Source of the DNA: Acytostelium subglobosum LB1
Lineage: Eukaryota; Evosea; Eumycetozoa; Acytosteliales; Acytosteliaceae
DNA: 64,000 nucleotides
Assembly (NCBI RefSeq): GCF_000787575.1
Contig: NW_012236505.1
Coordinates: 186,001 to 250,000, forward strand
Direction of reading: 5' to 3'
Shown here: in pieces, positions 45,348-57,667 of the stretch
Position numbering within the stretch: position 1 is the stretch's first letter
Layout of the letters: each line of letters begins with the position of its first letter
The notes under the pieces: model-generated
What the model was told of the DNA's origin: nothing
The model's input: the letters and a program-made list of their open reading frames with translations, nothing else
Databases searched by the model: none
Made by a program: the position numbers and the translations under genes

Positions 45348-48051
45348 CTTTTCTTTTCTTGTTCGTCTATTCGTTCGATCGTTCGCACAGTTGTTCGGTC
45401 TGGCCTTTGGACTAATATTCTTTGTTTGATTGATTGTTTGTTTGATGGATAGTTTGTTTGATTGATTGATTGATCGTATGAATGAATGATTGATTAATCT
45501 GTTGGTCGTTGTTGTTGGAACGAGGACTTGATAAGTTAGTCAATTCAATTCAATTCAGTTATTCTTCAAGATGTGATGGAAGTTGGTTGGCAACAACGAC
45601 ACCAACAACTGCCATTCATCCATCAATCCAGACAGACAGACTGGTGGACATGATTGGCATGGATGTTGGGGATGTTGTCGGTTGAGGTGGAGGAGTGAGG
45701 GGAGAGGGAGAGGAGAGAGGAATGGAGTGGGGAGGCTGTCCAATGTTTACATGCGCTGCCTTGTTACACTGACTCCCAGGAGTAGTGGTAGGTTGGTCGG
45801 TGCCGACACCCACCTTCCACTCTTTGTCGCCATCGTACACAATCAAGCCAACTCACACACCACACTGATCATCACTAACACACACACACAACACGATGAA
45901 TTGATGAATGACACACACACACACCATTAACTCTGATCACCCATCACTACTTCCAACACACACTGTGGATCGATCCACAGTCCAAACCGCTGGAAATGTG
46001 TTTGTTGGCGATAGGTTCGCGTTGACCGTAATTGGTGTTGTTGTTGATAGGTTGATCGTGAATGAAACGTCGGCGTAGTGTGTTATTGCTACTGAATGAG
46101 AGTGTGGATTGATTGATGGATTGATGGATGGAAGGAAGAATCGATGGATGAATAGTTCGCCATGTCGTCGTTACCAGGACAATTCCTGTTGAACAAATCG
46201 ACAACAAAAATGCAACATGTCATGTTAACTCGGAAAACGAGTTTCAATCAAAGAATTTCTCATCTCATTAATCCCTGGAATAATCACATATAGTTGATTG
46301 ATTGATTCGTTCGTGTGGACTTACATCAATAGTTAATTGTTCTGTCTGTCTGTTGTTGTTGTCGTTGAGTTTTGAGTTCTGTTTGTTTGTTTGATTGAAT
46401 GACTAAAATGGAAATGATTGGATATGGAAATGATTGGAATATAATTAATTAATTATTAATAATAAATCTAAATTAATGCAATGATGATAATGGATGAATG
46501 ATTGATAATTCAAACTAGAGTAGAACAATGTATTGTAAATGAATGATGTAGTTGAATGATGTGAGTGAATGAGTGAATGAATGAATGGATGAATAGAATG
46601 TGGAGCTTTCCACAACTTGATAATGTAACGCTGAGTATAGGGAGGACACCTGCTCTGAGTTTGTATGACACACTCACATGATGCTCTGAAGAAGTTGAGA
46701 ACAGATGTGCTGGGAAAGGTTGATGAACTGGTTTACCATGTCTTGTATTCCGTCTTGTGTCATTGTAATATGTGTTGTTGATTGATTCCATGTCCACAGT
46801 GTGTGGATGTGGTCATGTGGTGTGTAATTGATTGATTGATTGATTGATTGACATAACACACACTTGTGGGTGAATGTGGAATGGTGATCGATCAGACTGC
46901 CGAATATGATGTGACCAATCAAATGCAGAGAAGAGTGATGAATTGAGTTGAGATGACCAGATCACAAAATGAACTTACATTATATACAAAGATAGCTGTA
47001 GGTGGGTAGGTAGGTAGGTTTGAGGGTTTGAATTTCAATCAGCCTTGGATCTATCTATCTATCTTTTTATGATTGATTATATACATTGATTGATTGATTG
47101 ATTGATTGATGGAGTGATTGAGAGTGCTGGAACTGGAATAATAATTATAACTGTGTGTGTGAATGTGTATGTTTGAGTTTGTGTCGAGTGGGTAGATCTT
47201 GACCAATATGACCTAAATGTATAGATCCAGAGATCGGTACTAAATATAATATAAGTGATGGCGACCTGATCTATTTGTATTGTGGGAGGTGGATACTGTA
47301 GAGTGATGTGGAGTGGTAAGACTGAGACTGTCTACACTATTTTGTAACTTCCAGTCCTTTTTACCTCTTGGGAATTACAACTACTACTACTGTCTGTGTT
47401 CTGAACTGATATTCTTATTATTATTATTATTATTTACAAGTAGTTGAGTAACTCGACCTTCATCTGTCATTCAAATTTATCATCATATTCAAGTTGAATG
47501 GATTTTGTCTAGGACTATTTCAATGTGTGATATGTTTGTTGAGCCTGGTATTTTAGTTGTAAGATTGATTGATCGAGTTGAACTACTATTCTACAATTTC
47601 AACTGTCTGTCTGACGCTTCATTCAAGTACAAGATGACTAAAGTTGTTGTTCTATCAAGCAAGTTAGAATTGAATGAATTAATGAATGAAAGTATGAATG
47701 AAGATGACTCTTTGTTTGTAACAAACAACAAAGCAACACTTTATCCATCATCTTAATTACCATAATAAGCTGTTGTTGTTGTTGAAAATTGAGCTCTGAC
47801 CAAGTGAGGAGGACAGAGGTGATAGGTACTCTCTCTACCCCTAATTCAAACTTCCCAACATTCTTTGGACCTTGTGCTCAACAACCAGTGGCCTTCTAGT
47901 TGGAGTACCCATTATCAAAAAATAGGCTCGATATGGTAAGGTAATTTTGGGTGAATGTTCACCACGAACAAAGACTACTTTTAGTTGGGATCTTCCCAAA
48001 AATCAACAGATGGATTGATTGTGTTCAAGTCAAAGTTGTAAACACTACATC
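45348..48051. other. Longest spacer, 2.7 kb, repeat-rich
   Basis: AATC/GATT microsatellites at 45438-45475, 46825-46850 and 47085-47110, plus AC-dinucleotide tracts at 45880-45925. No complete gene is supported. A possible first exon on the minus strand lies at 46678-46763 and is listed separately. ORFs at 45583-45930 and 47505-47756 look non-coding. Confidence 0.45.
46678..46763 (-). CDS. Candidate first exon of an unrecognised small gene
   Basis: ATG at 46763 opens 28 codons that look helical (MTQDGIQDMVNQFINLSQHI, then CSQLLQSI) and run straight into a good donor (GTGAGTGTG). I could not find a convincing second exon, so the product is unknown. The composition resembles short coiled-coil subunits of complexes, but nothing more can be said. 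Confidence 0.25.
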
Positions 48052-49869
48052 ATGTATCGACTTCAATCAGCCGCACCACGAATACATTGGAGGTCTGTGT
48101 TGAGGGTACCCTTCAACTTTAAAGGTCAACAACATGGTATCATCCAATCTAATCATTCATCATTGATGTGGTCAAGACCCTTCTCATCGACAAGTCTTGG
48201 TAAAGTTCATGGTCAAGGTCATGTCAATAACAACAATATTACTGCACCAACAGCAACACTCAATGATACTATATATGCATTGTCATCTGGTTCAGGAAAG
48301 AGTGGAGTGGCTATCATTAGAGTATCGGGTCAATCATCAATGAATGTGTTGCGTTCACTTACACAACATCACTCAAACAACAACATCAACAACAAGAGCA
48401 AGAACAAGAATGAACCTGTTCCACGAATGTGTACTCTGACATCATTATATCATCCAACTACACGCGAACAGCTTGATAAGGGCATGTACGTATGGTTCCC
48501 CAAACCAAACAGCTTCACTGGCGAAGATGTGCTTGAGCTGCATATACATGGTGGACGAGCGGTTATACATGACACACTCGAGGCGATCTCTGCTTGCGAT
48601 GGCACTCGCATGGCCGAGCCGGGCGAGTTCACCAAACGAGCGTTTGACAACGACAAAATGGACTTGACAGAGGTCGAGGGTCTGGCCGACCTGCTCGAGG
48701 CACAGACGCATCATCAACGCAAGGTAGCCCTATCACAGATGCAAGGTTCAATCTCACGATTTTATCTTCAACTGCGCGAGGACCTCATTCGTGCCTCGGC
48801 CTATATGGAGGCATTCATTGACTTTGGAGACGACGCAGAGATTGATCCAGAGGTCGTTGAACAATCACGTCGGCGTATAATCAACCTCAGAGACAGGATC
48901 ATACAACATTTGAATGATGGCAAGCGAGGCGAGCGATTGAGGGACGGCGCCGTCATCACAATCATCGGTCCGCCCAATGCGGGCAAGAGCTCATTGATCA
49001 ATCTGTTGGCCCGGCGCAAGGCATCAATCGTATCACCAATACCTGGCACAACGCGAGACATCATCGAGGTCATGTTGGACGTTGGTGGATACCCTGTGGT
49101 GATTGGTGATACGGCTGGCATCAGAGTGTCTCAGGATGTTATCGAACAAGAAGGTGTAGAGATGGCCAAAGAGCGTCTACATCGATCTGACATCAAGCTG
49201 TGTGTACTGGACTGCAATACATTAATGGAGATGAAGACACCAGATGCACTGGACCCATTACTACTTCAACTTGTTGACCCTGGTACATTGTTTATATTCA
49301 ACAAAACAGACCTCATTCAATCATCAACATCATCACAATGGACTCGAACGAAACAATCAATCATACAACAACTTGAACAACACTTTAAGTCCAACACACA
49401 TCTTCACGATCATATATCCATTCCACCAATCAACAGTATTGAACTATCATGTTCCAAACAAGAAGGAATCAATCAACTTTTAAAACAACTCGAGATATCC
49501 CTGAGGGAAATGTAAGTATCATGTCATACCATGTCAATTGTTACCCGACTAACTCTGATCAATCACTTCAGGTTTGAGATAAAGGATGTGGAAGCACCTC
49601 TACTTACAAGACTGCGACACAAGGAACACTTGACGAACTGTGTTGAATCACTTGATCGATATTTATGTAGGTCCAAGTGTTTCCATGTTGACTGGAATCT
49701 ATCATTCTAACACAATCAAACATGCACACTAGATCATTGTGATGATGACATTGTACTGGCATCAGAAGAATTGAGAAGTGCAATCAAGTCCATTGGATCA
49801 ATCAGTCATCACGTCAATGTAGATGACTTGTTGGATGTAATATTCAAAGACTTTTGTATTGGAAAGTAA
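48052..49869 (+). CDS. mnmE: Mitochondrial tRNA-modification GTPase MnmE/GTPBP3
   Basis: Exons are 48052-49511, 49572-49666 and 49733-49869 (563 aa). The start MYRLQSAAPRIHW gives an Arg-rich mitochondrial presequence, as expected for a nuclear-encoded homologue. Domains: the N-terminal formyl-THF-binding domain (DTIYALSSGSGKSGVAIIRV; FTGEDVLELHIHGG; AEPGEFTKRAFDNDKMDL), a helical middle, and the G domain with GPPNAGKSS near residue 306, GTTRDI, DTAGIR and NKTD. The C-terminus is FCIGK, holding the invariant Cys of the family. With MnmG it installs the 5-taurinomethyl/carboxymethylaminomethyl group on wobble uridine. An Asn/Lys-rich insert lies in the N-domain. Confidence 0.96.
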
Positions 49870-50022
49870 TAAAAGGTACTATTATTATTATATATACATG
49901 GTTTGTTTTATTATAACTATGTTTGAGTGAATAAGGAAACAGATGATTTGATTGATCTGCTTTTGAACGTTGTTGAGTTGATGGCTCTACCTGGGACTAA
50001 CTATCTTTAGGGGACCTTTGGC

Positions 50023-52056
50023 TTAGTCGAGCTCATCGACGGAACCGCTCTTCTTTGGTGGTGCGCCACCCTGTGGGCCACCTGGGAAACCACCGGGCAT
50101 TCCACCCTCTGGCATACCACCCTCGGGCATACCACCCTGGTACATCTTGGTCATGATTGGGTTGACGATGTTCTCCAGCTCCTTGAGCTTGTGCTCCAAC
50201 TCGTCCTTCTCGGCGGTCTGGTTGCTGTCCAGCCACTTGATGGAAGCCTCGACGGCCTCTTCGATGGACTTCTTGTCGTCCTCGCTGAGCTTGGCGACGA
50301 GCTTCTCGTCACGGATCGAGTTACGCACCTGGTAGGCGTAGTTTTCAAGCTTGTTCTTGGCCTCGACCTTCTCCTTCTGAGCCTCGTCCTGAGCCTTGTA
50401 CTTCTCGGCATCGGCAACCATCTTCTCGATCTGGTCCTTGGTGAGACGGCCCTTGTCGTTGGTGATTGTGATCTTCTGCACCTTTCCAGTGCTCTTGTCC
50501 TCAGCAGACACGTTCAGGATACCGTTGGCATCGATATCGAATGTGACCTCAATCTGTGGGACTCCACGTGGGGCGGGTGGGATACCGGACAGCTCGAACT
50601 TGCCCAGCAGGTTGTTGTCACGGGTCATCTGACGCTCACCCTCAAACACTTGGATGAGTACGCCTGGCTGGTTGTCAGAGTAGGTGGAGAAGGTCTGTTG
50701 CTTCTTGCATGGGATGGTGGTGTTTCTTGGGATGAGGACGGTCATGACACCGCCAGCAGTCTCGAGACCCATGGACAGTGGGGCAACATCGAGCAGCAAA
50801 AGGTCGGCAACCTTGGCACCTCCCTCATTGCTGAGAATAGCGGCTTGGACGGCAGCACCGTAGGCGACGGCCTCATCTGGGTTGATGGACTTGTTGAGCT
50901 CCTTTCCGTTGAAGAAGTCCTGGAGCAACTGCTGAACCTTGGGGATACGGGTGGATCCTCCGACAAGGACGATCTCGTTGATGGAACCCTTGGCCAACTT
51001 GGAGTCTTTGAGCACCTTCTCGACTGGGTCGAGACAACCACGGAACAACTCGGCATTGAGCTCCTCGAAACGGGCACGGGTGATTGATGTGTAGAAGTCG
51101 ATACCCTCAAACAGAGAGTCAATCTCGACGGAGGCCTGGGATGACGATGACAGGGTTCTCTTGGCACGCTCACAGGCGGTTCTGAGACGACGGAGGGCAC
51201 GCTGGTTGGTCATGAGGTCCTTCTTGTGCTTTCTCTTGAACTCCTCGACAAAGTGGTTGACCATACGGTTATCAAAGTCCTCACCACCCAAATGAGTATC
51301 TCCGGCGGTGGCCTTAACCTCAAACACTCCGTCCTCAATGGTCAGGAGGGACACATCGAACGTGCCACCACCCAGATCAAAGATGAGGATGTTCTTCTCG
51401 CCGCCTCCCTTCTTCTCGAGACCGTAGGCAATGGCAGCGGCGGTTGGCTCGTTAATGATACGCTGGACGTTAAGCTTGGCAATGACACCGGCGTCCTTGG
51501 TGGCCTGACGCTGGGAGTCGTTAAAGTAGGCGGGCACGGTGATGACGGCGTTGTTAATGGTCTTTCCGAGGAAGGACTCGGCGGTCTCCTTCATCTTGGT
51601 CAACACCATCGACGAGATCTCCTCTGGCTGGAAGGTCTTGATCTCGCCCTGGTACTCGACCTGGATCATTGGCTTCTCCTCCTTGGCAATGACCTTGAAT
51701 GGCCAGTGCTTCATGTCGGACTGGACGACAGTGTCGGTGAACTTTCTGCCAATTAATCTCTTGGCGTCAAACACTGTGTTGGTTGGGTTCATGGCCACTT
51801 GATTCTTGGCGGCATCTCCAATCAGACGCTCAGTGTCTGTGAAGGCCACATACGATGGGGTAGTTCTGTTACCCTGGTCATTGGCAATAATCTCAACACG
51901 ATCATTTTGCCATACTCCTACACATGAGTATGTAGTACCTGTTTATGTTATAATATAATTATTTGTTTGTTAATGTTAGTATTATTATTCAATGTGTCGA
52001 GATGCTGTCTTCCACTGTCGAGTGTACATACCTAAGTCAATTCCAATTGAAGTCAT
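50023..52056 (-). CDS. hsc70: Cytosolic Hsp70/Hsc70
   Basis: Exons (minus strand) are 52056-52032 (MTSIGIDLG) and 51938-50023 (646 aa). Hsp70 signatures: IGIDLGTTYSC, the second family signature [14 protein letters not shown], and [16 protein letters not shown]. The substrate domain follows ([19 protein letters not shown]), then a C-terminal GGMPEGGMP-type repeat. It lacks a presequence and a KDEL, so cytosolic or nuclear. The last four residues are DELD, where cytosolic Hsp70s normally end EEVD. The upstream spacer contains a perfect inverted repeat with HSE-like GAAATTTC. Confidence 0.97.
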
Positions 52057-52584
52057 TGTTGTATATGTATGTGAATGTGTTTGTTTATGTTTAGTTTAGT
52101 TATAAAGAATATATTGAATGATTCGAGTTATCTCTTCAAGTCCAGATATTTAAATTTTATTGAACAAGGTTCAAGATGATAGTGAGTGAAGTCGTGGACT
52201 CGAGTAAGGAGAGTGAACATACACAGCCAAGCACTTTAACCTGTTAAATTAAATTCGAAATTTCATCTGAATGTCACCTAATTAAGAAAATAGTCATTGA
52301 TATTTAGATGAAATTTCGTTAAGTTCCACTCACTCTTTATCTTACATTCCCCCGACTACCAATCCAATCTCCTTCATTCATTCATTCATTCATTCAAGTC
52401 ATCTTGCTTGGCAGTTGTCCAAGATTGAGTTGAGTTTTCCAACTTGCGAACAAGGGGACAATAAACTACAGATTGATTGACTCGTGAAGTTCACTCTTTT
52501 GATTGGTTTGGACTCAATGCATGTTCATTCTATTCAATCAAACATAATAACAAATAATAAGAATAAGAATAATAAGAATAAGAA
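52057..52584. promoter_or_regulatory. Bidirectional promoter with HSE-like inverted repeat
   Basis: Lies between Hsp70 (minus) and the secreted AAA+ gene (plus). Perfect 13-bp arms CGAAATTTCATCT (52256-52268) and AGATGAAATTTCG (52306-52318) are 37 bp apart. Each contains GAAATTTC, which fits the GAA-nn-TTC spacing of heat-shock elements. A GAACAAGGTTC word lies near 52163. The heat-shock role is inferred from context. Confidence 0.5.
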
Positions 52585-53425
52585 ATGGGACAAGATACTT
52601 TAAGAGTGAAGTCCATGATATTGATGATGATGGTGTTGTTGATGTTGATGATGACATTGACAGAGGCTAGCAAGTTACAGTTGTCATCTCAATGTGCAAG
52701 ATATGATACATATGATTCATTCCTTGTGGATACACATAGATTCTCAAGATGTGTACTTCGTTCACCTGAACACCGCTTGAAGGCATTCGAGCAGCTGTTT
52801 CATTCATTCTCTGCACAACAGTATTCAACAGACATCATGAAGAATGCTCTCTCCAAGAAGCTTATCAAGCCCAATGAGCCCATTGTCATCATGTCCACTG
52901 GAGGTATGTTATATGTCCACGGCATGCCAAGCCTCATTCATACTTACTCACTCACTCATTCATTCATTCATTCAATGTAAAGATCATGGACTGGGAAAGA
53001 CAAGGTCAGCCAAGTTGCTATACTCTGCAATGTTTGAGAATGCTCATTTGAATAACAATGGCGATGGTCTGCTCATTATACATGGCGAAGAATATAGGTT
53101 GGTTCGTGGCAATGACGAGCCTGCAGTGACCAGAGCAAGAAGGGATCTGCACGACAAGATAAGGGCACAGTTGGACAAGTGTCCAGAGTCACTCATACTG
53201 CTGGACGAGATACAAAAGATACATCCTGATGTACTCAGTGTATTGGAGCCATTCTTTGAAGGCTTGACAATGTCCAACAATGTCATTACCAATCGTGCCA
53301 TCTATGTGCTCACCTCTGACTTTGGACTCGAGGGCTCGACCAAAGGCAAGACCTCTGCCGAGGTAGTTGAGATGGTTATAAAGTATGTTGTGTTGTTGTC
53401 ATCATCCTTGCGATCAATTACTTAC

Positions 53426-53476
<51 letters not shown>

Positions 53477-54006
53477 CAATGTGAAGGTTCTCCAATATGA
53501 TATACAAGGATACAAAGATTATGAGCTTGGTCACGGATATTGCGCCATTCCGTGCATTGTCAGCGAGCGAGACTGATGAGCTACTGTTGTATCATTTGGT
53601 ATCAGAGTTCTGTCAATCTTTGAGACTGCAGGGAATGTCCGAGTTGACCCTCACCAATCAGGAGGCCACGATGGCCTTCCTCAGACGACATGTGGAGCGA
53701 CTATACGCCAGCGAGAACGTTCGTGGCATTGAAAAGTCAGTGGAGCATCACATCTTGAACAATGTCACAGTGCATCTGGCCAACAATCAGGCGTTGTATA
53801 AGGGTTCGGAGCCCATCGCCGAGCAGCCCAATGGATGGTTCGACAGACATTGGCGAGAGACAGGCTGCCATGCCATCGTCAATGTCGTCAACCAAGGCAC
53901 TGACAAGGTGTTGGAGATAGAGTACAAGCTGGTCACAGAAGATCAACATCGCGACTACCTCTCTCCCTTCAAGTTCGTGGCCAAGAAGATACGTATCTGG
54001 AAATGA
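52585..54006 (+). CDS. Secreted torsin/ClpB-like AAA+ ATPase
   Basis: Exons are 52585-52903, 52983-53382 and 53487-54006 (412 aa). An N-terminal hydrophobic stretch (MILMMMVLLMLMMTLTEA) is a signal peptide or anchor. The Walker A motif spans intron 1 and reads STGDHGLGKTRSAKLL, with Gly-Lys-Thr. Walker B is LILLDEIQKIHPDVLSVLEP, close to the torsin/ClpB DExxK-type sequence. Sensor-like IYVLTSDFGLEG follows. Torsins are ER/nuclear-envelope AAA+ proteins of the ClpB branch; they usually have GKN in Walker A, so this GKT version is closer to active ClpB. The start is supported by the signal-peptide-like N-terminus. Substrate unknown. Confidence 0.82.
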
Positions 54007-54051
54007 TCATGTACATATAATATAACTCCTTTACTTTACTTTGATTGATAT

Positions 54052-54486
54052 TTACTTGATCTCGATGCTCTTTCCTGACTTGCCCTCCTTTGATGGCTCC
54101 TTTGGTACGCGTACCTCCAGTACACCATCCTTGAGGGACGCTGATATCTTGTCGGATTGGATACTGGTTGGTATAGTGAACTCTCTTGTGAATGCTCCAC
54201 ACCAACGTTCAGCAAACATATTGATGTTCTTTGTACAATCTCTGTTGCCCTGTATCTTCAACCTACCATTAAGGTAGTTAACATTGATATGTTCCTTTTG
54301 TACTCCAGCGACATCTATTTATACCATCCATTTATTAGTATCAAGCCAATACTATTGCCAGCCGTTGGTGACCAACCTACCTCCAACAAAGACATATTCA
54401 TCATTAGTCTGATACTCATCAAATGGGACATTGAAGCTCAGGAGATCATGGAAGAAGTTGGAGAATGAATTGTGTGTTCCGCTCAT
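54052..54486 (-). CDS. Small heat-shock protein, Hsp20/alpha-crystallin family
   Basis: Exons (minus strand) are 54486-54381 and 54314-54052 (122 aa). After MSGTHNSFSNFFHDLLSFN the alpha-crystallin domain reads DVAGVQKEHINVNYLNGRLK, then IQGNRDCTKN, FTREFTIPTSIQSDKISASL and DGVLEVRVPK, the last being the conserved A/GVLxxxxPK motif. It is an ATP-independent holdase. The C-terminal IxI tail is SIEIK. The gene sits next to the secreted AAA+ and one gene from Hsp70. Confidence 0.92.
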
Positions 54487-55119
54487 TATTACTTAAGTTA
54501 TGTATAACTTGTTATTAGATTAGAGATAGATAGTTGGTATGAATGAATGATTGTGATTGAATGAATTATGTGTATTTGTTTGTTGTTCAACAGCAGAAAC
54601 ACGTAATTATTATTGATAGACCTAACTCCAGTGAGATGTATCCTCTTCAACACGCGTGATGTTCAACTTCCCCCCACCTAAGTTGACATTACTTGACTTG
54701 GATGTTTATCTGAGGTCAAGGTTGTTGTTGTCGAGGAAAGGTCATCTTATTATTGGTTGGGTGCATATATTAATATGGATGAATCAAAGTCAACAACATT
54801 ACTTTAGATTATGTATTACTTAATGTCATGTCCTTCAATGTGAATGACAGTTTGGTTCAAAAAGGACATGTCCAGCAACTAATTGAGAAAGACTCCCTTC
54901 CCACACCATCTCATTCATTCTCATGAGAAAGAGTCGTAATTCACTTTTTTTTTTGATTCGGCAACTCAAACATGAGAGCACAATCATTCATACATTCAAT
55001 CATTTGTGTCTGTCTCTCTCACTTAGTGATATATATTTATATATTTGTTTCAATCAAACAAACATACTGTATACTATTACTATATCACATAAATAGATAT
55101 ATAAATCACAATAGAAATC
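54487..55119. other. Divergent promoter region, Hsp20 and eRF3
   Basis: Perfect 9-bp inverted repeat CATGTCCTT (54827-54835) and AAGGACATG (54862-54870); also palindrome GGACATGTCC near 54864. A T-run lies at 54944-54953. No gene is seen. Confidence 0.5.
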
Positions 55120-57030
55120 ATGAACCCAAACGCATCAGCATTTGTTCCAAAGTTCTTGGTTAAGCCAGCAGCCACTAGCCCACCTGCTGCTGCACCAGTC
55201 CCTGTTGCTGCCCCAGCTCCAGTCGAGACTCCAGCACCAGCACCAGCACCAGCACCAGCACCAGTTGCCACACCAGCACCAGTTGTTGAGGAGGAGAAGC
55301 CAGTTACAACCACAACCACCACAACCTCTACTACATCCACAACCAGTGTCACATCACCAGAGCAGAGCAAGCCAACAGAGTCTGTGTTCAAGGTTGAGGA
55401 GGAAGATATCGAAGATGAGGTCGACGAGATCAGCAAGAAGCTCGAGGCACTCCCAATCATGGAGGTGTCCAACTTCAAGGAGGACCCAAGAGAGCACGTC
55501 AACATCGTGTTCATTGGTCACGTCGGTAAGTACTTGTAGCACCATGTCAATCAGAGCGTTCGTGCGCATACTCATTCATTCAATCAAACACTGGAACTAT
55601 TCCAATCAATCAATCACACATTGTCGACATTATAGATGCTGGTAAATCAACAATCTCTGGTAATATAATGGTGTTGACAGGACAGATCGATAGCCATACT
55701 TTGGCTAAATACGAGCGAGAGGCAAAGGATCACCACCGTGAGTCGTGGCTCTTTGCTTATGTGATGGACACGAACGAGGAGGAGAGATCAAAGGGTAAGA
55801 CCGTGGAGGTTGGTCGTGCTCACTTTGAGACCGAGAAGAAGCGATACACCATTCTCGACGCACCAGGCCACAAGAACTACGTGCCCAACATGATTTCCGG
55901 TGCGGCACAGGCCGACGTCGGTATCCTGGTCGTGTCATCCAAGAAGGGAGAGTTCGAGGCTGGTGTCGAGGGAGGCCAGACCATCGAGCACGCACGTCTC
56001 GCCAAGATGATTGGCATCAAGCATCTGGTGGTGCTCGTCAACAAGATGGACGAGCCATCCGTCGCCTGGTCCAAGGAGCGTTACGACGAGATCGTCACCA
56101 AGGTCACTGGCCATCTCAAGAAGTGTGGCTTCAACCCCGCCAAGGACTTCCAATTCGTTCCAGGCTCAGGCTTCACCAGCGCCAACATCAAGGACACCGT
56201 CTCCAAGGAGATCTGCCCATGGAACACTGGACTCTCACTCATCGGCACACTGGACGGGCTGCCGCACTTTGAGCGCAATGAAACCGGCCCACTGCGTGTG
56301 CCCATCATCGATTCGTTCAAGGACCGTGGTGTCGTCAACATCATGGGCAAGATCGAGTCGGGTACAGTCACAGTCGGCCAGCAGGTCATGATCATGCCCG
56401 GCAAGAACAAGGTGGAGGTCGTGTCGCTCTCCAACGAGACATGCAACTTCAAGGTGGGCCACGCCGGTGAGAACCTGCGCATCGGTCTGAAAGGCATCGA
56501 CGACGAGTTCATCAGAACCGGCAGTATCCTGTCCGACATGATCCGTCAGGTGCCCGTCGTCACCGAGATCGAGGCCATCGTCGTGCTGTTTGACCTGCCC
56601 AAGGAGAAGCAGCTGTTCACCGTCAACTACGAGGCAATGTTCCACGCGCACACCGCCGTCGAGGAGTGCCAGATCAAGTCTTTGATCGCCACGATCGACG
56701 TCAAGACCAACCAGGAGATCAAGAAGAAGCCAACCTTTGCCAAGAATGGCGAGTCTGTCAAGGTTCGTCTGGTCCTCAGCAGACCAGTCTGTCTGGAGGA
56801 GTTCACTTCAAGTCCACAATTGGCAAGATTCACTCTTCGTGAGTCAAGTATGTATCAATCAGACAGACAGACATGGAATCAGTCCAATCAATCCAATCAA
56901 TCGATCAATCACTAACATTTACATACTTATAAACACGTGTTTAGACAAGACCATTGCCTTTGGAAAGGTCGTCAATGTTGGAAAGAAGGTCAAGGAAGCA
57001 CTCGCAGTCATTGCTGCTGGATCAAAGTAA
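55120..57030 (+). CDS. erf3: Translation termination factor eRF3
   Basis: Exons are 55120-55525, 55636-56847 and 56945-57030 (567 aa). The N-domain (about 1-125) is Ala/Pro/Thr-rich with AP repeats. The GTPase core has GHVDAGKST (split by intron 1), DAPGHKNYVP and NKMDEPSVAW. eRF3 hallmarks are NIVFIGHV, KGKTVEVGRAHFET and the C-terminal FGKVVNVG. It delivers eRF1 to ribosomes at stop codons. The N-domain lacks the Gln/Asn-rich prion-like region seen in yeast Sup35. Confidence 0.95.
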
Positions 57031-57667
57031 ACATACTCGTCCCTTTAACGACCATTTTGCTACAAACTATTATAATTGTAGCCTCCACTACAGGCAAACC
57101 TATTGTGGACGATTGATTGGCATGAGCGAAAGACTGTCTGTCTATCTATCTGTTTGCTGAACACCTACGTCGCCTCGCCACTTACTTCCATCATCGTCGA
57201 CCTCCTCACCAAACATCATTATCGTCGCGACGACCATCTTGTATGAATGAACGTCACTCTATCGGCATCCCAAAGTGGTGGGGTTCGTGTTGTGTTGCAG
57301 ATCTGGTCACCCCCCAAGTGTGAAACAGTGTTGGTGACAATCACATCATCGCTCTCTGGGATTTCCAACATAAACATAAGTGTTGTCCCAGTGGGTTTAT
57401 GTTTATGTTGGTGGTATCCAACTCATTCGGTTTCTTGTTTGCTTGCTTGCATTGTGCGTCCTTCTGTACAAGAAGGAATGGACGGATGTATCTCTCTGTC
57501 TCTCTGCTGTTACTCACTCAGTGAGAGTGAGCAACATTAATGTCGTGATCTCTGAGTGACATCAAAGAGATAATCCATTCAAACAAATAGACAGAGATAT
57601 CATTCATTGACAATATTGTTGTTGTTGTTGTTGTACAATCATAATATATATAATACAGAGAGAGAAG
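57031..57667. other. Spacer with strong inverted repeat
   Basis: Holds CCAACATAAACATAA (57365-57379) and its exact complement TTATGTTTATGTTGG (57397-57411), with a 17-nt loop. A second small repeat, CTCACTC/GAGTGAG, lies at 57513-57531. A GTT-repeat lies at 57617-57634. No protein gene is supported. Confidence 0.55.

Noticed and set aside
47505-47756. 83-codon ORF upstream of MnmE
   Set aside because: Composition follows AT-rich spacer, with no conserved features and no clear start context.
50191-51087. Long plus-strand ORF opposite Hsp70
   Set aside because: Shadow of highly biased Hsp70 codons; the Leu/Val-rich product has no family.
53426-53477. Regular short repeat that could look like a CRISPR array
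   Set aside because: It is a pure (AATC)n microsatellite with no spacers, inside a eukaryotic intron.
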